A DNA stretch of 64,000 nt from Prosapia bicincta (Eukaryota > Arthropoda > Insecta > Hemiptera > Cercopidae): positions 166,152,886 through 166,216,885 of the forward strand of contig JBAIZL010000005.1 in NCBI GenBank assembly GCA_036971475.1, written 5' to 3'. Made by a program: the position numbers and the translations under genes. Under the pieces are notes generated by a model. The model worked only from the letters and a program-made list of their open reading frames with translations. It was not told the DNA's origin and did no database searches. Shown one piece after another: positions 12,628-26,180 of this stretch. Within the stretch, counting starts at the first letter, position 1. Each line of letters begins with the position of its first letter.

Positions 12628-15494
12628 CGCGCGCTTTATCTCCATGTGTCTCTAACGTAAATTCGAAGTCGGAAATAATCTTTCTGCAGTTAGGTTAATA
12701 ACCATTGTTTATTCATACAACCTGACTATGCTTATGTAAATCTACAAAGAAGCGCATCTGTATGTTTTAGGTAAGATAGGTAAACTAAAATGTAGGATTG
12801 ACAGTAGGCTATACGTAGAAGGTTACACTTTCGGTATAAAGACCGAAATATCAAAATGAAAGGCAGAAACATCAGCATGAATAGTAAAAATATTTGTTTT
12901 ATTGGGCTTCATTCTTTTTTATTGTTTTACAAGTCATTAGAGTCTTGTTATTATATTTGTGGCTTAATTTATTTCAATCAAAAAATTGTGTGAAAATAAT
13001 ATATAAACGCTAAACTTTTCTGTTTTTGTTGTTGTTTGTTTTGTATGGCTAATGTTTAAAGTTACACGAGTATGGCAATCATGAAAGAAACTTGGCCGAG
13101 TATTAGTGTATACGACGAACTTGGCCTCGTACACGTCAGGCAAAACCAAACAAAACACGGTGCTATGTAGGCAATTTAATGTCAGTGGTAAGCGTCGAAC
13201 CGTGAACTGTGAACAAGCTAAAGTCAAGAAAGTAAACCCCGCGTAAACATATGAAGTTAAAACACGATACAAAAAGAGGCATAAAGAAAGTGCACTCACC
13301 ATATTCAATTTACGTGTCTGAAAACGATTAAATCTTGGTTAACGAATGCTTTGTATATCTTGACAAGACTATCGACAGTTCTTTTGGGTCTATGTATACA
13401 ACGACATTCTATGTGAGGTTGTTTGCCTGAAAATAACATCTGAGTGGCAAAGTTTAGTGACAAAGTTGTGTAATTGTGTTTCGACGCGAAGTAATCTTTA
13501 GAAGTTGTTAAATTAGACGACGAAAGTCCGGAACGAAACGAGTTTGCAAGTTAACATCATCTGCAAGTACTTCTCAAGCAATCAGTTTAACTCAATAAAC
13601 GACAGCGATTTAGGGATCGATTTTTTTTAACTGAACAGATGAAAGAATACAATAATAAGTAGGTTTGATGTTTTTAAAACAATTCAGTTGAAAAGACTTT
13701 GTATTTCTTAAAGTATAAAATACATCATAAAGTGTAAATACGAAGTGATTAAAAACTGCGGTTATACCACGTGGTTAGAGACAACTATCATTGCAAAGGT
13801 CACTTTTTTTATCACAGCAATACATTTTTCGTTAACTCTCAAAATTTTTTACTTTCCAAATTTTTGTTTGTATACGACAGCCGATTCAGTTGATTGACCG
13901 TTTCAAACAGAGCATCAAACAAAATTACAATTCGAACACTGTTCCCAATAATTAGGCAGACCATAACCAAACATAATATAACCTAACCTGACATAACATG
14001 GCCTATTAAAATAAGCTAACCTACCATAAAATAACATAACAGCCTAACATAAAATAACGCAGACTTACCTAACATATCCATGCGTGTTGTCTGTACGGAA
14101 ATATGAGTCAGGTTATCAGTTTCTAAATCTTACAACAAAAATACTGAGACACATAATATGAAATAAACTTCACAAACACTTTCAGCACGGCGGCGATATT
14201 GGTGATCTCATCAAACTACTGTCTGTTTTTCGTTAACCTCCACCTCTGACGGCAGTGGAACTCTATGCCGGTTGCATAGCTTGTCGTAGTATCTAATTAT
14301 CGAGCCCGTTGTTTTCATCTCAATAATTTATTTCTAACATATACATGTTTATTGGGGAAATCAAAATCGTGTATTAGACACTAAAATATTGTTTTATTTA
14401 TCGGTTCACAATTAAAAAAAAGAAAAATAAATGACAAATTACTGTATGACAAACAATAAAACACAATAAAAAAGACAGAGAAAAAAAGATAATTTACATA
14501 CAAAACTAAAGACCCTACTACTAAAATATACTACATCCTAAAATAAACACTCAACTTTTAACTCGGAATGTTTGTTTCTGTTTGTGCCACGTGTTTCACA
14601 AAGCCATAGAGATCGATAATGTAAACGGAGACATAGATAATACATATGTCACGTCCAAGACTATTTATAGCCGAGATTAGCTGACATTGGTTTACTACAA
14701 TCTTATGTTGACACCTTAGGTTTCCGGGCGTCCAAGCATTTTGTCAATGACTCATATTTACAATAGTCTGTTCCCACCTAGAGTTTGTTCATCCACTCTA
14801 ATAGGGCAGTTATCGTTTATTCTTGCGCTAATTCAGAAAGCTTAGTTTATTTTTAGAATCGTTGTTTTTACCGGATTTTTTGCCGCGTTAAGTGGTTCAA
14901 ACTAAATAAAAACATCAAAATATAAAAGTTAAACCAAATTGAATCTGATCATAAACCCCCCTGAAGCATTGTTTCAGTTGAAGCATCAGAAGTTAACTTG
15001 GGATGGTCGGATTTAAAAACGACTCAGGCACAATGTTCTCCAAACTCTTCTGAAGAATTGACGTAAAATGCAAACCTTTATACAAACACGTATCGACACT
15101 AAAGAAGTTTAGCCTGGGAGTGAGCGTGCCGGTGAGCTCGCCGTCTCTAAGAAAATAAGCTGGAAGCGCACAGGCACGCTCTCTGTACCTCGTAAGGGAA
15201 CTCAGAGCTTGCCGGAACACTAGCCGTGCTGAACGTCTTAAGATTGTAAATACACGTAGTTTTTGCCATGAAAACTTGTCCATTAAGAGAAAAACTTATT
15301 CACTTTAATGAACTATTTTGGAGTGTTTGCTTTCTGAAATATGTAATTGTGCGGTCATAATATTCTAAGTTATTACTATGCTTTACGCACATTTCTTGAG
15401 CTTCTGTCGCTCCTGGCACGGTTATATTTCTTTTTGCTGACACTTTCCACTTACTTTAAAGTAATTGTTTTTTATGTTTATGGTTCTCTCGTAC

Positions 15495-15498
<4 letters not shown>
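12628..15498. other. No gene recognised
   Basis: Nothing coding is supportable. At 13970-14080 'cctaacata' and 'aacctaacc' strings recur in a loose, degenerate way. Confidence 0.45.
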
Positions 15499-15550
<52 letters not shown>

Positions 15551-15622
15551 CACACACAGACGAACACGCGCGTGCGCACACACAGACACACACGCGCTCA
15601 CGCACATATACATACACACACA
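15499..15622. repeat. (CA)n compound microsatellite
   Basis: (CA)n with CAAACA, CACGCG and CATA interruptions. Confidence 0.95.
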
Positions 15623-16841
15623 GTAGTTAGTTCCCCTTGCTACTTTGCAATTAATTTTACACCGAAACAATTCAAATAACACTTTAAATACGCTTCAAGT
15701 AAAACTCGTAAAATCGCGGTATGCGCTACATTAACAACGCCACAACTCAAAACGTCAAAACACACAAAGAATTTCAAACGCAGCATAACTCACTGATGTC
15801 AGGTCAGGTGCTTTAATTCATTTGCTTTATATCATATTACTGCCCAGCTTTCTAATTACAAAAGTTCAGCGCTATGTGCTTCATGACATGCAGTGCATCT
15901 GTCTTGTAGCGAGGAATTGTTTTTCTCTTTTCATTACATTTCTGAAAATAATTTTCGTGAATTTAACCTACGAAGTATTCATTTAAAAAAATATATAAAT
16001 ACCTCTAGTTTAGAATTTAAATAAAACCATTTTCCTTTGGTTATTTTAGCTGTAATTATTATATAACTTATTTCGCCTCATATTTATTTCGCCCTAATTT
16101 ACATATGGTAAATTAGTTCCTTTCCCATATAAACCTGTTTTCAAAAAATAAATAACGGTAAACCATAATTCCAACTTAGTCGGAGGATTAAGAAAAGTAT
16201 TTTATTCGCAATTAAAAACAATAACACTAAATTTAAAATACATTCCTTACATTCAGTTCTAGTATTTACCTTCTTCATCTAGTAACAAAACCATTTAAGC
16301 ATGAGTAATTTAATCATGATTATGGTTTGTGAGTAATGCATTTTGTGAGTAATTGAAAGTTCATCGCTTAGTACGTCATTAATATTGATTCTAAAATTGA
16401 TTTGTTCAATCGAAGGTTAAAACCAAGAAATATTTATTTACAAATGGATATCCTAATTCAAAATTTCAAACATCAAAATAACCTATAAAACCCAAGAGAA
16501 AGGTAACAGAAAAGATACCAATCGTTTCCCGAAAATTCTACAAGTGTTGACTACATTAAAACATTAGGTTTTAGTTACGTTCAAAATAATTCGTTTATAA
16601 GTACGATTATAAGCCAATCGTTCTTAGCAAAGTTCTAAAGTAAGCTATAAAAACCTGTTACCATTAAGAGAATGTTTATCCGCACTAAGCAAGTTACCAT
16701 GGTAACGCTTCTCTTAATACACTGACTCTCTTAGTGGTATACAAGGTACAATTATTTTATTACTTCATTTTTTAGCACTAGCCCTACTCTGGAAATAATT
16801 AGGTATATACCTTAATTTACATCTAAAACAATAAAACGCAA
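15623..16841. other. No gene recognised
   Basis: AT-rich sequence without recognisable structure. Confidence 0.5.
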
Positions 16842-16854
16842 CAAAAACGTCCTT

Positions 16855-17222
16855 TACATAAACTTTATTTTAATGTTTGTTAATAAAACTATTTATTGTG
16901 TTTAAGATTAATGACAGATCTCAGACCAATTGGTGCTAATACAAATAACTCTACGTTTCGATTTTCTATCCGATATTGTGATCAAAATTTGACTTTGTCT
17001 AGTTGTGCAATTTGACTTGTAGATGTTAGTATTTATTAAAAAAGATGACATATTTTATTTTAATGATGTTAAAAGTATTGTTTATAAATGTAAAAACTGC
17101 AAACTATAGCTTAATATTAAGTTAATAAACTTTTAGTTCTTGAAATGGATTTTCGGGTAGAAAATCGAAACGTAGAGTGTATTTGTATTAGCATGAATTG
17201 GTCTTTAATCTGTCATTAACCT
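16855..17222. mobile_element. Foldback element with 13-bp direct repeats
   Basis: A left arm (about 16897-16975, containing ctacgtttcgattttcta) is inverted and nearly repeated at 17151-17222 (tagaaaatcgaaacgtag). The arms are about 70 bp and the central region about 175 bp. The 13-mer caaaaacgtcctt occurs on both sides, at 16842-16854 and 17223-17235, as a possible target-site duplication. No coding capacity. The family is not recognised. Confidence 0.55.
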
Positions 17223-17244
17223 CAAAAACGTCCTTATTATATCA

Positions 17245-17277
17245 TCATCATTTTCGAGTTTTCAACTCATCTTCAGG
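17245..17277 (-). other. CTGAAGA-stem-GAAAA module
   Basis: On the minus strand CTGAAGA plus T is followed by GAGTT, loop gaa, AACTC and GAAAATG. This is a perfect 5-bp stem. It lies about 10 bp beyond the right direct repeat of the foldback element. Confidence 0.45.
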
Positions 17278-20200
17278 CTACGTACACATGAGAACGTCAC
17301 ATAACACATTGCCGTACACATACAGCGTTAAGGCTGCGTTTAATGACAGTTCAGTTATGGTTGTCGAAGAGGTAGGATGTGTTTGGATTTTACAAGGTAT
17401 AAATCACGAGACCAAGACAAAGGATGTTGTAGGTACATTCGATATTATGTGATAGATTGATTCACGGCTCTTTTGTAATACTTTATCCCAATCTTAGAAA
17501 CTATGAGCCCAAGCTTTTGAATTACTTACGAATGTCAATTTCGTTTGACGAGTTATTTGACGAGTTCTAAATGTCAATCTAGAACCTGCAAACATTATCA
17601 TATTGACATGTTGTTTATTGCGTAACTATGTACGACACCGAGATAGGTTCAGGTATGAAGAGTTTCTCTATAAAGCACCATTAATTGACTTGTCTGTAAA
17701 ATACTGTACAACGGCCAAACATGTTTGAAAAGGAGTGAGAGACAGATTTGCTTGATACTTCATTAAAAGAAGTTAAACTAAAATAGTACACTAGTACAAT
17801 TACGAAAACTAATGAGTGAAAAAATGTGTGTTAGTTATATAGTGGTAAACGACTCTATGAGTACAATACAATTGTATTTAGTGAGCAATAAAAAATTACA
17901 TAGCCCTAAACTAAATGTTGCAATTATCGTTATCTGTAGCACGACGGCTTTTCACCTTTTCAATGAAGAACTCAGTGTTAAACGATGTCATTTTTTCTTC
18001 CATAATTATTACTAAACTGCACCAAATGTGCAGACCCATGTGAACTGTCTAATTTAGACCTTGGGAACTCGAAGCACGCTGCAGTTTCGCGTTCCACGAC
18101 TCAACTTGAGACGCATGTTATGACGCGCCTCCAGTTGAAAGCGCCAATCGCATGTGTACAGGGATTTGTTCTCTAGTATTTCAAAACGCGCATTGCTACG
18201 CTCTTATATGTACGTACCCTTAGTATTTGTTTGTCATTGACGATGGCAAAGTAGTTACTGAAACAAGCCTGATGACATTAAAATCCTTTTCAACATAAGA
18301 GTTGTGTTTTATTATTTTAATTATATACTACAGTGAATATTCTTATGTGTACTAACACATTAAAATTTCAAGCTGTTAGAATTTGAGTTCAAACTCATTT
18401 ATAACAACGGCATTTTCGTAAATTTCTTAAGTGTTGCAAATATTTCTTTCTAAGCATTTGCAAGGCACGGTAATGTTTTACCTCAAAAACCCCTTAAAGC
18501 ACAATACGTCCGCTATATTGAAACACAGACTGGCCGAGTGAATAACAGCTCGCCTGAGTACAGAACTGAGCATTTATTAAATTCTTGAAGCATTTGGGAA
18601 CACATTTCCCTTCGCCAAATCCTCAGGCTGCGATGCTAAACATTACCTTTCGCTCTGTGTATATTTCAAGACTCTCATATGACAAGTAACAAATATTTGG
18701 ATTTTATTTCTGCTATATCTCAAGAACAAACTTTTTTAATTTTTGAAGGAAAATATACAAAATATTCCTTTATAAATAAGGCGCTTTTATTCTGGAATTT
18801 AATGTTATATAATAACATTCTGTAGCTTGGTGAGGGCTCTCAAGGGCCAGTGGACAAGGTTGTCTGTTGGGTGTAGTATTTGTTCCTTTAGACCAAGTCC
18901 CCAGCCAAAGTAAAGAAAACCGAGAGTTGATAAATTTTCTAATGCACTACCTAATCAGGTTTACTTTGACGGTATGAGAAACTGAGTTCTTTGGAAGAGT
19001 ATACTGGTTTCGGTAGTTCGGGAAGACGGGTGGAGCGGTAGTGACTGGTTCGAGAAGTGTATCGCCCCTGGGATGAGCCGGTGACTATCTAGGCCTCACA
19101 AAAAGCCGTATGAGCTTTTACATTTTGGTACCTTATCGTTAAACCCACTCTTGGTTCGGGATGCACATCAATCATGGAAGCACACAAACTATTTGCATGT
19201 TAGAACGTTTTACCAATATTTACCACAACCACTTTGCCTAAGGTAGGAGTAACGGAGGTACGGGATGGTGTCACAGCTATTCGAGAAGTAATCTGCTCAT
19301 TTTCTCATTAACAGCCTCCATTACATTTCCATTGTAACATAGTGGCAAGCGTTACAGTAATAACTTACTTTTACTTAGCGCGGATACAAGTTCCTTCGTC
19401 GTACAGGTATTTCTAGTCTACTTTAAAATTTTGCCACCCTCCGGTGTTAAGCAGAAGATACTATTTAAAATAGAAGTGCCTAACATGGTTTAAGGTCTAC
19501 GTAGTTTGTTTTATAAACTGTGAGTAAAGACAATTTTTAATTATTTATATAAAATGCTAAATAATTGTAAACTGGAGCGCTCATTAGCTAGAATCATTGA
19601 TTTTAAAAGGTTGTAGCCTACTTCCAATTCGTACTGCATTTCAATCAAATAATAATAAAAGTAGATTTCCACAAAATAGAATAACTTACTTGTTCCTGTG
19701 AAGATATCCACAAATTTGAGTATTACATGTAACCATATGTTCTGACACAAACCTCGAGTTTAGTATGATTTTGCTTAGCTTTTTTAAAACAAATTTTTGC
19801 TTAGCTTTTTATTAGTTAATGGCTACAAATAACTGATAAATTATCAAATTACGTTTTATGAAAAACGTTACCTCCGTAGTAAGGTAACTAGTGGCTGACT
19901 CATTGGCGACACAGCTATGGATTTGTTCCGAGTTGCCGTAGGTAGCCTTGCTTTCATCCGAGATTTAAACACAGTAGCCCTATAGTCGATTCATAGTCTA
20001 TAGCTAGCTATTATTTAGGATCTTAGAAATGAGAAACAGAGGTCTAGTATGCAGGATTCAGGAAAGTATTGAAGAGGACAAGTCATACTTTAATGTCAAA
20101 AATGTTTTTATATTAAAAAAAAAACTAAACAATTTATTATTTGAAACTTTTTACTCTGATGCAAAAAATCAATCTCAAAAATGCATTGATTTAAGCATAT

Positions 20201-20385
20201 AATATGTCAGAGATTTAAACTCTAAACTGAATACTAAAAACACAGAAAATAGTTTTTGATGATTATTTGTACATTCCCTTTTTAAGTTGCTTTGCAGAGA
20301 AAAAAATACCCAAGCATTTTTAAAACTGTTTTTTAAAATTTTTCATCACAATATGTACGATTCTAATTAAATTAAAACATTGTTT
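17278..20385. other. No gene recognised
   Basis: Short open frames lack domains or plausible splice contexts. The stretch 18060-18200 is somewhat richer in GC but shows no coding pattern. Confidence 0.5.
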
Positions 20386-20556
20386 TGATGAATCTCTCAC
20401 TACTGTTCCATACACAGATGAATCTGTTACCACTATTTCATATACAGGGGAATCTGATATTACTGCTTCATCACAGATGAACCTGATTCCACAATTTCGT
20501 GCACAGATGAATCTGTTAACAAGGTTTCATACACGGATGAATCTGGTATCACGGTT
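20386..20556. repeat. Degenerate tandem repeat of about 30 bp, 5 copies
   Basis: Copies share 'catacacagatgaatctgtt' with substitutions and small indels. The minus-strand frame through it reads a short Ser-Ser-Val repeat, which follows from the repeat and not from a gene. Confidence 0.75.
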
Positions 20557-21259
20557 TTATAGATAAATGATAATTTTGTATTATTTTTTTGAGATTTTAT
20601 TTTAATCAACGCTAGAAATTTCGAATTGATATGTAATTGTATTGTTCCGAAACTCTGTTTCAAAGACGACGTAATCTTCAACAAACTGTTAATTTGTAAG
20701 AGATATCTAAACGAGATGTATTTACAAGTTTTCGTTTTAGATTGAATCTTCATGAAACCCGCATAATCGAAACGAATTTCAAGACAAATTAACAAGTGGA
20801 TCAAATTAACAACCCTTTGTATTGAAAGGATAAACAGAACGCACACTCACTAAACTTTTCCACCTTAGCTTGCACTCTGAGGCTCATTAGTTCGTACTGG
20901 CATATTACTTATTTAGTCTGTCTTTCGTTCCCTGTAGGTTCGACATTAATACAGTACTGATCACAACTTTAACAACAACGCTTAGTACATGACTTATAGC
21001 ATTTCGAAGGAGCAACATCAGTCACTGGAGCAATTTTTAGCGCTACATTGTTAGGCATTTCAGTACTTATATCGATTGTAAAAACAATTTACCTGTCCTT
21101 GTAGAAAGATTTTTTTTAACGCAGAAAAATAATAAAACTTGCAAAAAATGTCATGCCAAAAATGTGAAATAAAACACATTTAGCCTTACTTCACAACACA
21201 CGCGACACTTTATAAAATCAAGATTTCTTCACAAATCAGAACACTATGTTATACTAGGT
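20557..21259. other. No gene recognised
   Basis: AT-rich DNA with no recognised feature. Confidence 0.5.
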
Positions 21260-22330
21260 TAATACATAGATATATTAAACTACAGCAAAAAAGTATCCGG
21301 TTAGGACAAATGATAATGAATATGTAATAAACCTTGTAACGCCACATCGAATATATAATCAAATATGGAACTAGTAATACAGCCTGAAATATGTAAAACA
21401 TATTGAAATATCTAACATGTAATGAAACATTGAACAAGTAATTAAACATCAAACGTAAAGATACAAAAACATATGTAATGAAACATCGAAAGTGTGATGA
21501 AACATCAAATTAATAATAAAATATCGTACGTGGAGGGAAAGATCAAATATATAATGAAACATCTAACACGTAATGAAACATCAAACGTGAAGATGCAAAA
21601 ACATATGTAATGAAACATCGAACGTGTGATGAAACATCAAATTAATAATAAAATATCGTACGTGGAGGGAAATATCAAATATATAATGAAATATCTAACA
21701 TGTAATGAAACATCGAACAAGTAATGCAACATCAAACGTGAAGATGCAAAAACATATGTAATGAAACATCGAACGTGTGATGAAACATCAAATTAATAAT
21801 AAAATATCGTACGTGGAGGTAAAGATCAAATATATAATGAAACATCTGACATGTAATGAAACATTTAACAAGTAATTAAACATCAAACGTAAAGATGCAA
21901 AAACATATATGTAATAAAACATCGAACGTGTGAAAACAGGAAATTAATAATAAAATATCGTACGTGGAGGGAAAGATGAAATATATAATGAAACATCTAA
22001 CATGTAATGAAACATTGAACAAGTAATTAAACATCAAACGTAAAGATGCAAAAACATATATGTAATAAAACATCGAACTTGTAAAAACATCAAATTAATA
22101 AGGAAATATCGTGAAGGGAAAGATTAATATATAATGAAACTTCTTACATGTGGATGCAACATAGAATATATAATGAAATGTCGAGCGTGTATTACAACAA
22201 CCAAAATTTAATGAATCATCTAATGTCTATATGAATAGGCATCGAATATAAAATGAAATATAGAGTATACTGAGACTTCAAACATAAAATAAAATATCGA
22301 ATGTAAATTCATAAACAAAATATTTTACAA
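21260..22330. repeat. Satellite: 151-bp units built of about 19-bp subrepeats
   Basis: The marker tcgtacgtggagg occurs near 21524, 21656, 21807 and 21958, with a decayed form near 22109. Spacings are 132, 151, 151 and 151. Each large unit is made of short variants of 'atgtaatgaaacatcgaac' of about 19 bp. The 132-bp spacing equals 151 minus one subrepeat. The right end (22160-22330) is decayed. Confidence 0.85.
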
Positions 22331-23566
22331 TATGTTCTGGTTTTTGCGTCAAGTATAGCCACCCTATCTTAGACTAGTTATCCTTTTGTTACAAACGGCA
22401 CAGATTTGTCGTGCTTTATTAAAACCTTCCTTAATCTCATCTTCCATTAGAAATCTTTTTATCACATTACATCCTAAATTTAAAGTTTTTTCAGTCGTAC
22501 TCAAGTCCGCTTATATTTCATTAAATCATAACTTGACACTAGCGTTACTGTTAAAACAGCTGATTGAACACTCTATTGTCATTATCCCAAACTATACTAG
22601 GTCGTCTCATTCGCCGATTACATGTTTTCTCAAAAAAGACTCGAAGAAAGAACAGCTTCAAAAAATCTGAATACGGCTACGCTTGTCGTATTTGTCATCG
22701 TCATAGAAATGTTGGTTCTAAAACCGTCATGACAGTACAGCTTGGCCACACTCATCGATCAAAACTCTGGTAAAAAACAACATTAAATTGAATTAAACAC
22801 TCCTTTTTCAGTTTTCGGTTACTTCCACTAGATATTTTCAAATTTATCGCTATCCTTCCAAAATAATTATCAATTACTAATAATTACCATTTTTTAAATC
22901 TTTTACCAAGTTATATTCATTACATTAAAAAACTAAGTAAAAATATTCAACGATTTTCACGAAATATGTCTTCGACTAGTGGCAATGTTTGACTTTTTCT
23001 TGTGGACACATCTTATTAAAATAAAAGGAAAAGGAGATTTAAGATGAATAATCTTATGAACTCTATAAGGTTATCTGAAGGTTATTTTCACCACTTGCTG
23101 TCTAAGAAATGATTTTTCTCCTACTCTTAAATGAGTACTTCATCAATGATAACTTATTAGCTACTACTCATTAGGAGGTCCTACTATGAACAGTAGTTAA
23201 TATAAAAAACTAATTACTATAAGTTAGATAATAGAAAGATAATCAACAGATTAATAAACAATTATTAGCTATCAATGATAATAGTAATAATAATAACTCA
23301 CAGGAGATAGTCAAAGTTATTTCAAACTAATACAACTTTATTAACACAGTATAAGTAAAAATCAGTTATTAAAAATTGATTTAAAAATATAATTAAAAAA
23401 ATAATAAGTAATTATTGATATGAATAATCGATTGAATGTAATGAAAAATTTCTAATGTTTACTGCAAATATTATTTTAAATGTAACAACTAATTCAATTT
23501 ATTGTGATAGACACTAAATTTTTTTTTAAATTTATGTCAAACTTCTATTTTTGTATAATGCTCCGT

Positions 23567-23570
<4 letters not shown>
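22331..23570. other. No gene recognised
   Basis: Two overlapping plus-strand open frames (22386-22773) show no domain. The rest is very AT-rich. Confidence 0.45.

Positions 23571-23647
<77 letters not shown>
23571..23647. repeat. (TA)n microsatellite
   Basis: Uninterrupted alternating TA, about 77 bp. Confidence 0.95.
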
Positions 23648-23651
<4 letters not shown>

Positions 23652-25629
23652 TGATAAATACTAAACACTGTTTATAATAATGTGTCCATTAGTTTATTGT
23701 TGTAAAGGGTTTTTGTAAAGCATAAGTGGTAAAGGGTTTTTACAAAAGTGTTTTTCATTTCACTAGCATATTATATAAAATATCCCGTTTTGTTCTGAAA
23801 ATAATTATAAAAAATATTTTGGGCTTAGGTCTTTGTTTATATTTTTGTAATATAAAAATTTAAAAACTTTGCAAAGAATATAAAGATCCGTTTAAACTAA
23901 CAGTGTCAGATTTGCCACTTGTAGGGTATAAAAATAAACACAGAAATATTTTGTGACCGTCGCAAAACGTGTTACCGCTTTACTACTTGCATGCAATAAA
24001 ATTTTATGTTAATTCTGCTATTAATTTGCAAGAAGAGGTGCAAGGGTAGTGGTGGTAGCCGATACTTTGTGACAGAAACGAGTGTGGCCCCCTTCATAGG
24101 TTAGTTAACGTAGCGTCTTTGTCGCCACTTAGGAAATGTACTTCAAGCACCTGTTCCCAGAAAACAAAAATTGGCGCTATTCAAAAATCTTGGGGTTATT
24201 GTAGTGCGTGTTGCATCAAAGGCCATCGCCAAGAAATTGCAGGCGTTGCTGCGGCCGTTTAGAGAACTGATATAAGTAAATTTGTTCAGCACTTTATGTA
24301 AACGCTCGGGTTAATATGACAAATCAAATAAAGTAGTATTTATAGCAACCTTTCGGCCTTGTCAAATCTACATTGATGTAGCATAAATACTATACCTCAA
24401 ATTTTAATGTTTGTGGAACGGTCTTTCCTTCCTCTATCCTCCCCCTCCTATTCTCGCCCTTCCAGGTCGCGCGCCAGCTTACATGTGACCAGCTATACAC
24501 GTCGCAGACGGAGAACGCCTGAGTGTGACCGCCTCCCACTTGAATCAATATAAAATTTCCTGTTGTCGCATTTCGGTCCCGGTCACAAATACGCCGGGTG
24601 TGGTGGTATCCTAAGATTTATCTTCTCCGCAATGAGAAAAAATCAGGAGTTTACCATCAGAAATGCTTATGCTCAAAGTTGAAACAAACGTTGCAACTAA
24701 GCTCTCGAATCACTGCATCTGTTTTTTAAACCGTTATTTTTAGCCATTAGATATATCAAATCTGGTACTGACGACCAAAATCAAAAGGAAACTATTCAGT
24801 ATGTCAAAATTTTCGCAAACTCTATTGCAGGTGTTTGTAATTTTGAATCCATTGTTTACTCGAACACCGAAGTAATTTTAAAAGATATATACATTATGTA
24901 CCTAATCGGTATGCCCATAGAGTAACGACATAAAAATACTCCTTTCCACTTTAACGTTAAATTTCTTATGAACTTCTTGAAGAAATAACTGTTTAAACTG
25001 GAACATGTACAATATGATATCGTTTTTATTTCGAATTTGAATGTTAATTATATTTATACATCATTAAACAGTTAAAACTACAGAGATGTGGTTAAAAAGG
25101 AAGTAAAACAGTGAAGAATCTACGTGGCCTGCAGATTAAAGGGGTACTCATCCCAGGCAAGGCAGGTCCATACCGTGCAATCAACCTTTGCAACAATTAA
25201 ACAATTAGCCACAAAGGTTTACCACGTCCGCATTACAACTCGATTCGCTCATCAGATTTGTATGTGTTTGTTGGTAACCTCTCACGAGTTGTTACATAGC
25301 AGCCATTTTAAAAGATCTCACTACGACAAACCCGACAGTTTTTCCAACATAAAAGAGACTCTAGGTAGGACAAGTATTTGTATATTCTAAATCATTATTG
25401 ATTAACTTTAATGTTTCGGTTATTTTATAAACCAATATAAATCCATTGAATAATGCATTCTTCACTTTTCCAGTTAATATTCATAGACGGTTATAGAGTA
25501 TTGATTATTTGAATTGCTTATAAAATATTCATGTTCGAGATGTGTTATTTAGACATTTTAAAATAACCTTTCACTGATATTGGTTATTATAAATTCTGAA
25601 AATACAACGAATTTAAAAACATTGCAAAA
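23648..25629. other. No gene recognised; GC-richer patch 24400-24610
   Basis: The patch 24400-24610 is richer in C and G than its surroundings but has no long open frame or recognised motif. A plus-strand frame at 25124-25390 has no domain. Confidence 0.4.
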
Positions 25630-26180
25630 AAATACTAGTGCTCCTGGTGGGCAAGAGGGATCTAAATTAGAGTAACGATAACTCAGATGATCTTTTTTGA
25701 CAGAATGATCAACCAATTAAGAGCAGCAGATTTAAAACACACAAATTCTTGGAAAGAAAAAGTAGTGCTCTTGGTTGGCAAACGGGACACTAAACTCGAA
25801 CAATGTTAAATCAGCTGGCGTTCTTGGAAGAACTTCAAACCATTTAAAAGCAGATTTCAAATGTAAAAATACATTCGAAAAAAATAGGTGCTTCTGGTGG
25901 GCACTAATACATAAGCCAAACAGAAGTAAGCTCTTTTTTAACAGAATTTTCGCAACTAAGAGCAATTAATTTTAAACCCACAAATGCCTTATAAGAAATA
26001 TTAGTGCTTGTGGTGAACAAACAGGAAAGTAAATTAGAGTAAACAGTAATCAGCTGATCTTTTTTGACAGAATTCTCACCCATTAAAAAGCAGAAATCTA
26101 ATTTCAAACGCACAAATACATTCGTAAGAAACATAAGTACTCCTGTTGGGGAAGCAGGGAACTAAATTAATTAAATTAAA
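25630..26180. repeat. Diverged tandem repeat of about 125 bp, 4-5 copies
   Basis: The marker 'agtgctcctggtgggcaa' and variants begin near 25637, 25765, 25888, 26002 and 26134, giving spacings of about 128, 123, 114 and 132. Each unit also holds 'gatcttttttgacagaat' and 'taagagcag' in the same order. Divergence is substantial, so the array is old. Confidence 0.8.

Noticed and set aside
12964..13308. 114-codon minus-strand frame with a hydrophobic N-terminus
   Set aside because: No domain, no splice-site support and no coding composition. A chance frame in AT-rich DNA is more likely.
13970..14080. Interstitial TTAGG-type telomeric repeat
   Set aside because: The cctaac strings are irregular and interrupted by cataa text. 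There is no run of uniform pentamers.
20460..20846. 128-codon minus-strand frame
   Set aside because: Its repetitive end derives from the tandem repeat of about 30 bp and the rest has no recognised domain.
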